A model generated the notes under the pieces. It saw nothing but the letters and a program-made list of their open reading frames with translations, had not been told where the DNA came from and made no database searches. A DNA stretch of 64,000 nucleotides, taken from NCBI GenBank assembly GCA_037974665.1, contig CM075765.1, positions 57,483,747-57,547,746 of the forward strand, written 5' to 3'. The stretch comes from Ehretia macrophylla. Taxonomy: Eukaryota; Streptophyta; Magnoliopsida; Boraginales; Ehretiaceae. The position numbers and the translations under genes were made by a program. Within the stretch, counting starts at the first letter, position 1. Every line of letters begins with the position of its first letter. This document shows positions 1 to 11,403 of the stretch, in pieces.

Positions 1-1
1 T

Positions 2-207
2 TATGATGAGACGCCGATTCACATTCTTGATAAGATAGAACGGGAACTGAGATCGAAGAAAATTCCGATGGTCAAGGTGTTGTGGAAGCATCACAGTATT
101 GAGAAAGCTATTTGGGAGAGGCGAGATTAGATGCAGCAGCAGTACGCAGATCTTTCTGTTCAGCAAGTAAAAATTTCGGGGATGAAATTTCTTTAAGAGG
201 GGGAGAA
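2..207 (+). pseudogene. Ty3/Tekay polyprotein C-terminus (chromodomain) and polypurine tract
   Basis: This is the last part of a retrotransposon polyprotein whose remainder lies left of the window. The frame from base 2 reads a chromodomain-type tail (ERELRSKKIPMVKVLW, then a WERRD motif). It closely parallels the C-terminus of the minus-strand polyprotein at 47977-52488. An in-frame TAG follows WERRD (bases 128-130), where the other copy reads on into QMEQQYPALF, so this copy is broken. After the coding end comes a purine-rich tract (about 194-207) directly before the LTR, as expected for plus-strand priming. The family assignment is firm; the full element cannot be judged. Confidence 0.85.
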
Positions 208-2624
208 TGTGAGACCCCATATTTTGCCTAACCTCGATTTGTGTGTTTTGCCTCATTTTGCATGCTTTGACCTGTTTATGTGGTATATGAGTTTCAATGT
301 GTTAAAAATGTGATTTTTATTCCTAATACATGCTATATGTGGTTCATGAAATTTTCATCAAAAATAGAATATAAAATTTTATCGCCAGTTTTAGTGAATA
401 GTATTTTGAGCACCTGTCCGCGAAAATTTTTACAGGGGTGTTTTAAGTATTTCAAAACATAGTCCTCGGGTATTAATAGACTCGTGTTTGATTAAAACAT
501 ATTTGAAATCGATTTTGGAATTTTCAAGGTTTTTATACTTTCTTTTGCTAGAAATCGAGTTTTAAGCCGACTCGGGTGAAAATCTTTAAATGTAAAACTC
601 TTTTTCACCTAAAATATATTGTCTAGAATTAATTTTGGTGTCAATTTAGTAGTTGAGTAAGAAAATAGTCAAAAAATAGGATTAAAAGACCAAAAATACT
701 AAAAATAAACTAAGTGCCAACTTTGACTTTCTTTTATTTTAGTTGACCTTGAGTATATATGCATCAACACACATTAGCAAAGCACAAAAACACCTTATTT
801 TGCACACACATGACCGAGAGCCATTCGAGAGAAAAAGAGAAAGAATTTCAAGCTTTTCAAAGGAAATTTTTCATTATAACTTGCAATCCAAGGCCAATTT
901 TCATCAACCAAAGCTTGATTCCACTTCTTGAGCATCCATTGAGCATCTTTCTAGCTTCATAACACATCAAAGGTGAGAGAAAAATTCTAGATCTCAAATG
1001 TCATCTTTTATGTTTTTGAGTATAATCAAATTTTGAACCTTTAGAAAGTTGAATTGATGTTATATTATTGCTCAGTGTATGCTAAGGATCGTTTAAATGC
1101 GTTTATATAAGACTTGAACTCTTGTAGCATAAATTGTTATTTTCGGGTATTAAAAGTTGAGTTGTTGGCTATTTGTTGAATATTTTGAGTTGTAGTGGTT
1201 GGAATTGTTTGCCGTCGATTTGTAAAAGTTTGTTAAATACGGGGTAGTGCCGTTGTAATGCCGAAATTTTGGTTGTGATGTCGGTGTGAAAGCCCAAAAA
1301 TTTCAGCCTAGGTGCATTGAGGTTTTAGGGCTGTTGGGTTTGATTTTGATGTATTTTGGTTGGTTTCCGAGGGGGCTAATGTAGTTGATTGAGTGCGTGG
1401 GTGATAGGAACTAGTTTGGATTGTTTGGATTAGTTAAATGTAAGTTATGATTATTAGAAGTTTAGGTTGTCTTTCTTTAAAATGTTGATATATGCCTTTT
1501 GATGATCAGGTGGTGTTTGAGTGATTGAATTGTGAGTTGTTGATGGTTAGACTAGGGTTTGGTTGTGTGTCTAATGCATGTTAGGTTGAGTGGCCAACTT
1601 TGTCATCTAACTTAGTTGTTTAGTTGTTAATTGATTAATTGATGTTGTGGAATTGATTGATGCATTATTGATTATTGATTATTGATTATTGATGAACCGG
1701 GAGATAGTCAACAGAGAAGGTTGTCCTCCTGTGATTGAATGTTTATTCTTATTGTTGAGTCTTGATATGCGTGTGCCACCTCTCGGGCAGTATCGGATCG
1801 TCGGGTTGAAAACAACATGGCTATCAGAGGCTACCCTCATCTCGGATGGGCGGAGATGCCATGGAGGACAGGGCTAGTGAGGTACCTCGGGTGTGTGTGT
1901 CATGGGGGTGATAAGAAGTTGGTTGAGATCATGATGGTGTTTGGAGCTACACCAACTAGAGTATCCTTTATTGAATGATCATTATAGTTTATGTGTTTAT
2001 ATTGTTATTGATATTTATTGTGTGTTTACTACTCAAAGGATCATTTCCAAGGAGTATAGTAAATACTGTTAGAGATCTATCGAATCCTCGCTGGGCTTGT
2101 TTTATATAAGCTCACTCTCAATTATTGCATGTAAGCTGGTGTTACTGATTCTGACTACGGGTACATGCCTCTTGAAGAGGGAAATGTGCCATATGTGGAT
2201 GTGTCTTATGTGCAGGAGTCATTGCCATGAGATTATCTTAGTTGTTGTAAAACAATGTATTGTATACCCTATCTTAATATAAAGACATATGTATGATGAT
2301 TTAGTAGTCTTTATTTTGATCATGATTAGATTACTAATTCGGTTATAACCTTTTTTGAAATGTATGTATAGCCTATGTACTAAGTTGGAACGGAGGCGTA
2401 TAACTATGAATTGATTGTTTAATGAATGATTATTGTATAATATGGTTATGTTGTATGTTGTTAATTTAATTGAGGAGTTGATTGTTGAATGGTTTGTGGA
2501 GTTGGTTGTATGATATTCTGAAGAGGTTGGTTTAGAGCCTCGGTGTTCTAATTACTATCGTTATACTGCCAAAATTCTGTTGCGTCCTGACTGATTGTTG
2601 GTGGGGTCAAGTTGGGGCGTGACA
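208..2624 (+). mobile_element. LTR of Tekay-like Ty3 element (group 1), 3' LTR
   Basis: The LTR begins TGTGAGACCCC after a polypurine tract and ends GGGGCGTGACA, so it has TG...CA termini and is about 2.4 kb long. It is related along its length to the solo LTR at 38486-40857. U3 has a TATA-like box at 753-760 preceded by TTGACC and TTGACT motifs. A donor-like AAAG/GTGAG lies at 972/973. The matching acceptor region near 2138 reads CTG where the sister LTR reads CAG. The conserved leader stem-loop is degraded here (CAAC/GTTG stem kept at 1709-1723, loop changed). The 3' flank CAGCC is one half of a possible TSD; the other half is outside the window. Confidence 0.85.
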
Positions 2625-4480
2625 CAGCCTATCGAAACTTGTGTTTTTATTAACCAGTAACACATGCACTTTGTTGGCACTAAAAAAATGTTATTCAATC
2701 CACTAGTGCAGCTGAAGGAATTACCTCTTCTGAACCGGAACAATAAAGAGCTCATAACCACTGCTTGTGAACAGCTTTCCTCAACTGAAGGCGCATCTAC
2801 TCTTACTAGTCTCTCTCAGGTCTAGTTTTGATCTCAAACTTACTTACTTAATAGGGCGGAAGAAAGATATTCACAAAACCCGAATTCCTATCTTAAGAAC
2901 CTGACTCAAAAGAAAAAGGAAGACCAGACTAAAAGAGAGATCACTTTTGACTATTGAACTTGACTTTTATATCCAGATTGGAACTGGACTTAAACGTCTT
3001 TGGATCCTGCTTAGAGCCATCTTTTACTCCACTTTCACTTTCATATCAGGAACGTCGACTTGCATTTGCAATATCGAATTGGATTTGACTTTTTGGAATC
3101 CTTGTTCTTGGCTTATATTCACATAGGCCAGTCATAAGAATAAGACGTTCAACTCCCTAAAACACGTGTAATTGAGAGACTCAGAATATCAGTACCTTAG
3201 GTAAATGCCTACCTTCAAGAGAATCTTACCGAATGAGTTTCAAACATGTCCTCTTCGCTTCCTAAGATATTTAGGGAAAAGGGCCTTTTCGACCACCGCT
3301 TACTGACAATAGAACGCATTGTCAATTAAAGTTGCGTTGGACTTAGTTGGAAAGGTATCTGTTTGGCATGTCCCTTGCTTGTGAACTTCTTTAGTATGGC
3401 GGTTTGTTTGGAGGTCCCATTCTTTACGTTTACCGTTGTCCCCAGACATCACTCTTTCAACACTTGTATACTTTTTAAAGACTCAGGCAACCCCTTGTCC
3501 CTGTCTCCAAGTGTGTGATCCACTGACTCACGGAGTGACCTCTTTTTACCGCTGAAGTCCCTATCTCTTAAAGCCCTATCAAACTTTTGATCCATTCGTT
3601 GTTTTCCAATTAAAGAAAGCCTTATATGGTCTCAAAGAAGCGAGAAAAGCCCTTTCTATCTTATTAGTATTAGTAAAGCCTAAAGGCCCAGCAATCAAAA
3701 AGGAGCACTAACGAGTAAGAAAAGGGATGCACGTTAGCACAACGGCTTTCGCACCCTTTGCTTCTTGCTTTCGAGCTGGAGCTTGCTGGGTAGTGAAGTG
3801 GTCCGTGAAGGTGAAATAGGACTTGTGTTAAGCAAGTAGAGTACTCAAGCCGGAAAGGGAAAAAAAAAGAAAAAAGCGGTTTTCGTTCAATCGATAGAAT
3901 CTATCGTACTTTCACTACTGTGGACCGACTTTCATAAATCACCTTTGGGCAGCAGCTACTATTGGGATCAAATTCTGTGAGCAATTCAACAATGAAACTC
4001 TTTAAGCAATGATCTTATCCGTGTCATTTCTCTTGACGCGATACAATACAAAAGACGACTTTCGAGAGTCACTTAGCCCCTTGACCACTTCTCTCAAAAG
4101 CAACGCTATGCGGGCAAGTCGATCAAAGTCAGAGCGGGGAGGGAATGTTTACAGTTGTTGTAGTACGACTTTTCATTTCCTGTTTGGTCTTTCAATAAGT
4201 AGTCCGTTATGGGCTAAGAAGCCTCGTAGTCAGACTTAACATTGATTGAAGCAGCTATTGGAGAGAAGGCACCAGTCTGACCTGCAAGCACCGGGTAGTA
4301 TGCAGCGGCAATTTTCAATCAGAGAATGTGTACTCATAGTCTGACTTTAAGCGGTAGTCAGCCGTCCTCGTTCTCCTCTTTGAATTGCCCTATTGACTAA
4401 GGGTCGGTATTTTCAAAAATGTCGAGCCGACGGGGTCAGGTACAAGTAGTGACAATGGCAAAAGGGGGGTAGGAACTGGA
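2625..4480. other. Spacer, no gene identified
   Basis: About 1.85 kb follow the LTR with no reading frame resembling a known protein. Composition and style (short open stretches, mixed AT content, runs such as the A-rich tract near 3860) resemble plant mitochondrial intergenic DNA, but no mitochondrial gene was recognised. A 76-codon frame at 4009-4239 has no feature supporting it as a gene. Confidence 0.5.
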
Positions 4481-4499
4481 CACTAGTTGTGCTAGGGGA

Positions 4500-5510
4500 A
4501 TGACCCAACTGGACCTAGTCATCCCAAACCATTTTGCGATTCTAGAGGACCCTGAACAAGAAGAGGCAAAGATTCCAGATCTAGACACTACTGAACCGGA
4601 AGAGATTGCTTAGAATGAGTGTCTGGGTAACAAAGCCGAGGAAGGTGTAGTCAAGGAGATAAATCCCAAGGAGAGTGATTTGGCCCATAGAAGCGAGGAT
4701 CTGGAAGAGAGGGTTGATACTGGGTCAACTATGGCAGTGACTGAAGGGGACTTGTTTTGTGATAAACAAATGACTTCAAAGAAGAACCTCAGGGTAGTCA
4801 ATCCTAAGAAAAGAGGTGAACCTGAGAAGAGCAGTAAAAGTAAGCATTCAGCTACTGGTGCTATGACCTTAATGGTGGAAGTTCCTCCCCTGGTTTGACT
4901 CACCCTGAATGAAGAGTGGGCGAACAAAATGCATAACATATCAGAGATGTTGAATTCTAAGAAAGTGAGGGGAGGGGAAAGTCAAGACCAAAGAACAAAA
5001 GACAAATAAGGGATGCACAAGATGAAAAACTAGAGCCAGCACTTAAGGTGCAAGGGGAATGTAAAAACAACAATAGTTCCACATGAAGGTCCTTATATGG
5101 AATGTAAGAAAGATCAGTAAAGTCGAGAAGCAGAGAGAGGCCAAAGATTATATAATAGCATAAGAGACATATTTGATTGGCTTGGTAGAAACCAAAGTGA
5201 GGAATGGAAAGGCGGCCAGAATTACCAGATGCTTGGGAAAGGTTTTTAGTAAAGCCATTACTGTGGAGAATGAAGCCAGGAATAGCAGAATTTGGCTGAT
5301 CTGGAATATAACTATAACATTAACGACATACAGAGATCTGATTAGGCTTTATCGCCTAGCTGCGGAGACAGATAAATATTTTTTTTTGCCTTGGACGAGA
5401 TAAAAGGCCTCAAACCTGATATCTAAGAGGAGATGTCTTTGGGAGCATCTAAAGAAAGTGTCTAAATGCATCTAGGGACCATGGTTCGTCACCGGGGACT
5501 TCAATTTGTC
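4500..5510 (+). pseudogene. LINE (non-LTR retrotransposon) endonuclease fragment
   Basis: From an ATG at 5083 the sequence reads MKVLIWNVRKISK, then after an in-frame TAA reads LIGLVETKVRNGKAARI, then RIWLIWN. In a shifted frame further down it reads RRCLWEHLKKVSK and GPWFVTGDFN. These are the N-terminal blocks of plant LINE apurinic endonucleases: the WNVRG-type start, the VETKV catalytic glutamate block and the GDFN block. The preceding 0.5 kb (acidic, lysine-rich frame with ILEDPEQEE) resembles the linker upstream of the endonuclease in such elements. Stops and a frameshift show it is dead, and no reverse transcriptase follows. It lies in mitochondrial-type spacer, so it may be old nuclear DNA that moved into the mitochondrion, or a later insertion. 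Confidence 0.75.
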
Positions 5511-6636
5511 TTTTCTCTCTCCTCTTTCACCAGTGAGTGGTGATTTTCCTTTTTTTTCTAGGTAGGTACCTCTTGGATTCGGAGTTTGTTCCAAGAGTTG
5601 CCATACGTGAGATCTTGATCGTTTTCCTCAAAGTGTTGTTGACCGCTGGGGAAAGGAAGGAAAGTAGGGCTTCCTTCCAGGACCAGAGAAGGTCAAACTC
5701 TAGACGGGCTGCCAGGTTTCGTCTACGCTATGCTTTTACAAGATTAAACGTTATTTGTTCAACCGAAGTTAAGAGTTCAAGAGTACGAGGGAATTGACTT
5801 TTATTCCCGAGACTGCCTCGTCTATATATTCGGCACCTCTCTCGATTGCTTGAAGATGTGCGCGTTATACGATAAACGCCCCTGGGAGAAACCAATAAAA
5901 AGCCAAGATAGAGCCTCGGAGCCAGCCCAAGTGAAGCTCGGCACTCGAAGGCTTCAGAAGCAGCCCGAAAAAGGGAAAGCCATGGAGATGACAGACTCAC
6001 CAGTCAGGCACAACGTGAGGCTGACTACAGCAGACCGGGAGCTTACAATTCCTATTTTCCTTTTCAATTTTTGGGAGTGAATGTAGGAAGTGCAGACGGT
6101 GGATCAGGTGTGAACATTCAACCAAAAGTGTCTTAGGGATCGGCCTAAGCATTGTGGCCATCACAGTTCAAGCTACGTATGGCTGGCGTACAACCTACGG
6201 GCTTCTTAGCCAAAGAAAAAAAAAGAAATTTGATATGATGACTTGAAAAGAATCAATAGTTTGTACAAAACTATGACCATGCAGGAGAGTTTCTGCTTCT
6301 GCAAAGGTTGCATCTTTGATTCCTAGAGGAGATCTGTTCAATTCCACATGACAGTACCATTGCCATCTCTTATGACCCCACCATAATCCACATTCCATCT
6401 TGATGTGATTTGAAGAGGAAATTGCCACAAGATTGAGATAGATATGTTTGAATTTCAATTCAAAAAAAAAAAGTAATGCAATAAGACCTCGTCATGTTCA
6501 TCTTTACTAACATCCCATACGAAAAAGAAAATCTTTTTATGGTTTGGATTTTTTCAAAAGCCTTAACGAAGGAGGTTGACTTCAACCACGTCAGCCTTTC
6601 TTATGAGGTGGCTATGGATATTTCCAAAAGAAAAGA

Positions 6637-6779
6637 AAAAGCCATGGTGCTCATATTTGGTTGCTAAGTACCTCTCCAATGGAAAAAATGGATTAATCAA
6701 CCCACCTCTTAAATATCCTGCATAACGAAAGGTATTATTTGAAAAAGCCAAGGTGCTCATATTTGGTTGCTAAGTACCT
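6637..6779 (+). repeat. Pair of 37-bp direct repeats
   Basis: The 37 bases at 6637-6673 recur at 6743-6779 with one mismatch (CCATGG versus CCAAGG). The copies are 106 bp apart in the same orientation. Confidence 0.9.
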
Positions 6780-6785
6780 TCCTCT

Positions 6786-6814
6786 CTTTATCAGTCGAGT
6801 TACTTCATACCTTT
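6786..6814 (+). repeat. 29-bp direct repeat, copy 1 (copy 2 at 8549-8577)
   Basis: The run beginning CTTTATCAGTCGAG is repeated exactly 1.76 kb downstream. Short exact repeats of this kind are common in plant mitochondrial DNA and can mediate recombination. Confidence 0.85.
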
Positions 6815-9800
6815 AACCCCGAAAGCCTTCGCTTGCTTAGAGGCATTTGGAGGCTCATGCAGCACAACCAGCGAGTAGAGCCAGGCCTAACAATTATAGT
6901 CAGGAGACTCACAGGCGGATAGAAATGCCTATAAATGAGGTAAGCGAGGGTAGCTTGCCGGCAACGTGTATGGTAGTCTTTTGTTTGATGAGAACAGGAA
7001 CGACAATTGACTGTAACCTTTTTCGGCCTATTGGGTGGAGGCAATTGGAGGAAGACAGCACGGGGCAAAGCGAAGGGTAGAGCTTCAACTGACTTGTTAG
7101 GGCTGTCAAAGAGAAAAGAATCAAGTCATTTGAAGCTCCTCTGGCACGCCCTAGCCGAGCGGTCATCACCTGCACAAGCAAGCAGATTAACTCCCTCATT
7201 CTCTTATTGTGCCGGCAGGTCTGGGCAAGCGATGTAAGGTTAGATTAGAGGGAGGAAGACTACGAACGTCCTTCCCATGAAGCGCCAGGGAACCATGCAT
7301 TCCTCCCGGGCTGGGCTCTCGCATGTCTGGGGTCCAATCAGATCAACTAGCGACTGGTTTACAGAACAAGGAGTGTTACAAGGGCTAGGAGATTAATGAA
7401 AGAACCTGGCCAAAGTCAGTGTTGTGTTCAATTCCGCGGTTGGAAGGATGTTTTTCCTTTCTCTTAGCAAAGTAGGAAAAAGTCAAACTTTTGGCTTACT
7501 ACAAACTAGGCTCAGGGATTGCAGTCAGCGCTTCCCCTATAGGCGTTAGCTCGTTCTTGATAGATCCGATTGGGTATTCATAATCTGGAGTAAAAGGATT
7601 GCGACCTTTGCATGCCGGCACCAAAAATCGATCCCTTACCACTTGGCTATACTCCATATGGACGGTAGGAACGGGGAGAGGGGGAAGGGGGAAGTAGGGC
7701 TCGAAGAACGAGCCAAGCTGTGCCAGAACGCGGGGATATAGCAAGTAAGCAGCAAGGTTCTCCCTTTAGGACTGACTACAACAAGCTTGTGACTCTAATA
7801 GAAAGAAAAGTTAAGCTCTATATTCTATTTGCTTGCAATGCTATACCTATCAAAGTTGGCGAAGGCTTCTGTTCTGTAACCTTATACCCGTTACACTGTT
7901 TGACTGAACTCGTTGGTTTTGCATTCATCGAAAGTCCTTGGTACTTGTCTGATCAATCACACTGATAGCTTCAATGGTTCACTGAAAGCCCTTCAAAAAA
8001 AAAGTCATAATAAAGGGTTAGTTGCGGGTGACGAAGGTTACCAGGCCGATGTGGCTAGTTACATAAGGTTCCCGGGAGATGACGTTCCCTTTGTAAAGTC
8101 GGCCTTCTGATAACTAATTAGTGTTGACATGAAATGGATCACAGAAGAAGTCATATCCGATGAATGAATGATTCAATCCCTTCCCACTCACATGGGTTCT
8201 TCTATTAAAGAGGTTCCCCTTTTTCTATGTGAGGTGGGGCATACATAAGAGCAGAACCTAGAAAGAACGCGTAGCGCTGGCCCCGACTGCTGATAAAGTT
8301 ACCATGCAACCCAGCTCTTACCATTGCTGCCTATAGATATAGATAGGAGGTAGGCGAAGGTAGCTTACTTCTCTTCTCCTAGGCTACCTGCACATGTTAG
8401 TCACGAAGAAAAGGTAGCAAGTGGTTCTTCGCTTAGTAGAGCTACCAGCCATCGGACGATGACTACTTCCTGTTCTCGCCTAGCCAACTCCATTCCTCTA
8501 CTTATCGGTCAAGCATCTTCCATCCCGGTCGAGCGTCTACCTTCATTTCTTTATCAGTCGAGTTACTTCATACCTTTGATTTGATTATCATTTAGAATCT
8601 TAGACTAAAGAAGTAGGCTCCTGAATTAACGTAGGGCCAAATCAGCAATAGGAGAACTGTACTAACCTATTGTCAGTGACTTTCTCAGGGCTCCGCAGGA
8701 GAAGAAAGAAAGTCCGGGTCCAATTTTGTTTGAAGCGAAGGTCCACCTTAGTCCTTATTCTCTCTTAAAGCTTTATAAAGCTCGGTGAAAAAGGGTTGGT
8801 CAAGAACTTTTGACTTTAAACCATAGCAGTTACAGTAACACAATGAAGATGTTTGCCTTTTTGCACCTCTCCTTCTTGCTTGCTTACCTAGCTCTTGTCT
8901 TAGTGACTCTTCCTCTTTTCTAGGCTTTTTTTCTGAATGTTAAAATGATAGATTTTTCATTTGCCAATGAAATGGATCCGCCCCGATTCGATTAATAATG
9001 GGATTCTTGGCTAGAGAAAGGTTTTGTTACATGCGCGCCCAGCCTAACTAAGTCGGTCGGTTGGCCCACCTAACAGATTATAAGACTCTCGATTGATTTG
9101 ATTGAATTTAGAAAAGTATTTCTCACTATTCAGAACAGTGGAGCTTTCGATCAAGATCTTCTCGCCTCCGCCGTTTGGGCTCTCGCTCGAATCAGAACCA
9201 TTATGCATTGGTAGGCTTTTGACTCAATCTAATAGCCTACCTATCGGGCTCCAATAAAAGAAAAAATTTATGCATGGGCTCATCATCTGATGCAAAACCA
9301 ATGTGAGAGGGAGAAGCGGGGATTGATAGCTTTCAAGAACTAGTGGAAAGAAAAGCGTTGTTCCCTGTATTCTTTCCATTCCAAAAATAGTAATTAGTTT
9401 GGGTTGGCATAAAAGATTTGATTGAATTCCTTGCCTCACACTAAGAAGAGAGAGAAGGTCTATTTGACTCGAATCCTGGACCTGATCTTTAATCCTACAC
9501 CGGTTAATGATGCGATGGGAGAAGTTTTGATTTTGTCATTTTTCCATCAATGCTTGCCCAGTCGAGGCTCGTCTATGCCCAATCCTGATGGACAAACATT
9601 CAATTTTCCCCTGGATCTATAATCCACCTGTCTTCCCCAGTCCCTGAAAGCCCTCCTGGGGGCCTAGCCATCTTTTACAACTCGAGTCTTAAGTTTAGCG
9701 GCTTTCATCGTTGACGAATACCTGTGCTAATAAGCCAAGGGGCAGTCTATGCCTTGAATGAATCAGTAACAACAGATTAGGGGAATGAGGGATTAAGAGA

Positions 9801-10530
9801 CGGATAGGGGGGAATGACCTATCAATCATTGGTGGGCCTTCTCTTGAACTAGTCATAGAGCTCTCAACTGAGTTGTTTAGGTTCTAGAATTCTATCTCTA
9901 GTTGGGGGTTTCAATTCGAAGGTTATAAAATGTGGTGCGGGTTCATCTCTCTCGACCATTTCAGGTTCAAGGAAGGGTGATCGAGGGGACCCAGACTTTA
10001 GATCTATTCTTTATGGCGGGAGCTTTCTTTCATATCAAGAGTATGTTGGGGAGGCCAGGGAAGACGGATTGGATCGAGAGGCAATACTTTTGCCTCTTCT
10101 TTATCGATAGGATTCCTATCATTTTCAGTCTCCGGCGAAGGAGACAGGGGCGAGGCATTGAACATTTTCTATCCTTAACTCCATACGTCATTAGGAATCT
10201 CAATTCGCTTTTCCTATTCACTAGTACACTGCGTGCTACAACTAGCAACCCCTTGTATAGTAAGGGAAAACACTAGCTCGCTAGCTAGCTACAACAAGTT
10301 ATAGCCCCTACATTTTTGGGATATTTGAAGAAGCCTACTGAAAATGAGAAGCGCGCTAGCGCTCAATGGCTGATGAAAAGCCAGCAACTTGTTAGGAGTA
10401 GGTTTTGGCTTTCCCCTCTTTTCTTAGGTTGATAGATTTGGAACCCTATACAAGGGGCTGCTTGCTGCTCGCCCCTATCTATAAAGGGGCTTATGCACTA
10501 CACTCGTTACCACTAAACGATGAACCCAGG

Positions 10531-10602
10531 AGCGGAATGAGGGACTTGAACCCTCAACCTCAGCCTTGGCAAGGCTATGCTATACCATTAAGCTATTTCC
10601 AC
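10531..10602 (-). tRNA. trnG-GCC: trnG-GCC, mitochondrial type (possibly decayed)
   Basis: Read on the minus strand, the 72 bases form a cloverleaf matching plant mitochondrial tRNA-Gly. The anticodon arm centres on TTGCCAA with anticodon GCC, the T arm has GGTTCAAGTCC, and the D arm is AGCTTAATGGTA. The acceptor begins GTGGAAA where the usual gene begins GCGGAAA, giving a G-U pair, and the innermost acceptor pair looks mismatched. One D-arm base also differs from the form I remember. These changes fit light decay of a transferred copy, although a functional tRNA cannot be excluded. Bases 10603-11255 hold nothing recognised. Confidence 0.85.
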
Positions 10603-11255
10603 CAGCTATGGTAGTGGCGAAGTACTACTGAGCAATTTACGTATCACTTGAGACGGACGACTTCTGTTTCTCCGCCGGACCACGGTCTTGACCTCCGATT
10701 GAGCTTTGAACATGTGTAGATAGGCGGCTAGGGAAGGAGAGGGGCGGCTAGGCTGCCTTTTCAATAAATCTCTAGCCGTTCAGTGCTGCTATTGGTGCTA
10801 GTTGTAAGGAGTCCTGGTCTCGAGTAAAGCTGGGGCCTCATCTCGTAACAGGAATGAGTGCACCGCAAGACTAGACAAATTGCTCCCTCGCCTCGAAGCG
10901 GTGACATCTGTCTTTTAAGTTAAGTCATTTCTTAAGATGGCTCCTCTTATTCTACGATAATCCAAGCTGCAGCTCCACGAGTCAACTTGGAACCGGTCGA
11001 TTCCTTAGCCATTCGTTCTCCCCTCTCGGTTGGCATTTATCAACCACTAGAGCAATTAAGAGAACTGTCAGTGATTGAACTTAAAGAACCGCAGATTTTG
11101 ACCGGATTGTACACTTTTGTGTCTGGCTATGTATATGGATGTGCATAAAGAAGGGACATGACATTTCTCTCCTTTTTTTTGGGGAATAGAAAGGGAAGAA
11201 GCTGAAGCGGCACCTCACAAACTTCTTACTGGGGCAGTACTATAGTCATTTGTGA

Positions 11256-11403
11256 GTGTTTGGATGCACGTGCTTTGTTCATATTCCTGCGCAGTTAAGA
11301 GAAAAATTGTCCCCAAGGCCTTGTGTCTTTCTTGGCTATGCTCATTTCGGATATAGATGCTATGACGTGAAATCCAATAGACTCGATTTATCCTTGAATG
11401 ATC
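11256..11403 (+). pseudogene. Ty1/copia polyprotein fragment (post-integrase region)
   Basis: The frame reads VFGCTCFVHIPAQLREKLSP, then CVFLGYAHFGYRCYDV. This is the well-known block after the integrase core of plant copia elements (FGC...FVH, KLSPR, CVFLGY, GYRCYD). It stays open for about 50 codons. Continuation just beyond in another frame (MESPHIF) suggests a frameshift. No LTR, integrase core or reverse transcriptase was found next to it, so this is a short relic. Nuclear copia relics are a known component of plant mitochondrial DNA, so it could predate the transfer to the nucleus. Confidence 0.8.

Larger units (their letters stand above)
5511..10530. other. Mitochondrial-type spacer, no gene identified
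   Basis: About 5 kb hold only short open stretches, none with recognisable domains. Two short direct-repeat pairs are present: a 37-bp repeat with one mismatch (6637-6673 and 6743-6779) and an exact 29-bp repeat (6786-6814 and 8549-8577). Such short repeats are typical of plant mitochondrial spacers. A frame at 9932-10276 (114 codons) is open but unrecognised and starts without convincing context, so it is not called. Confidence 0.5.
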
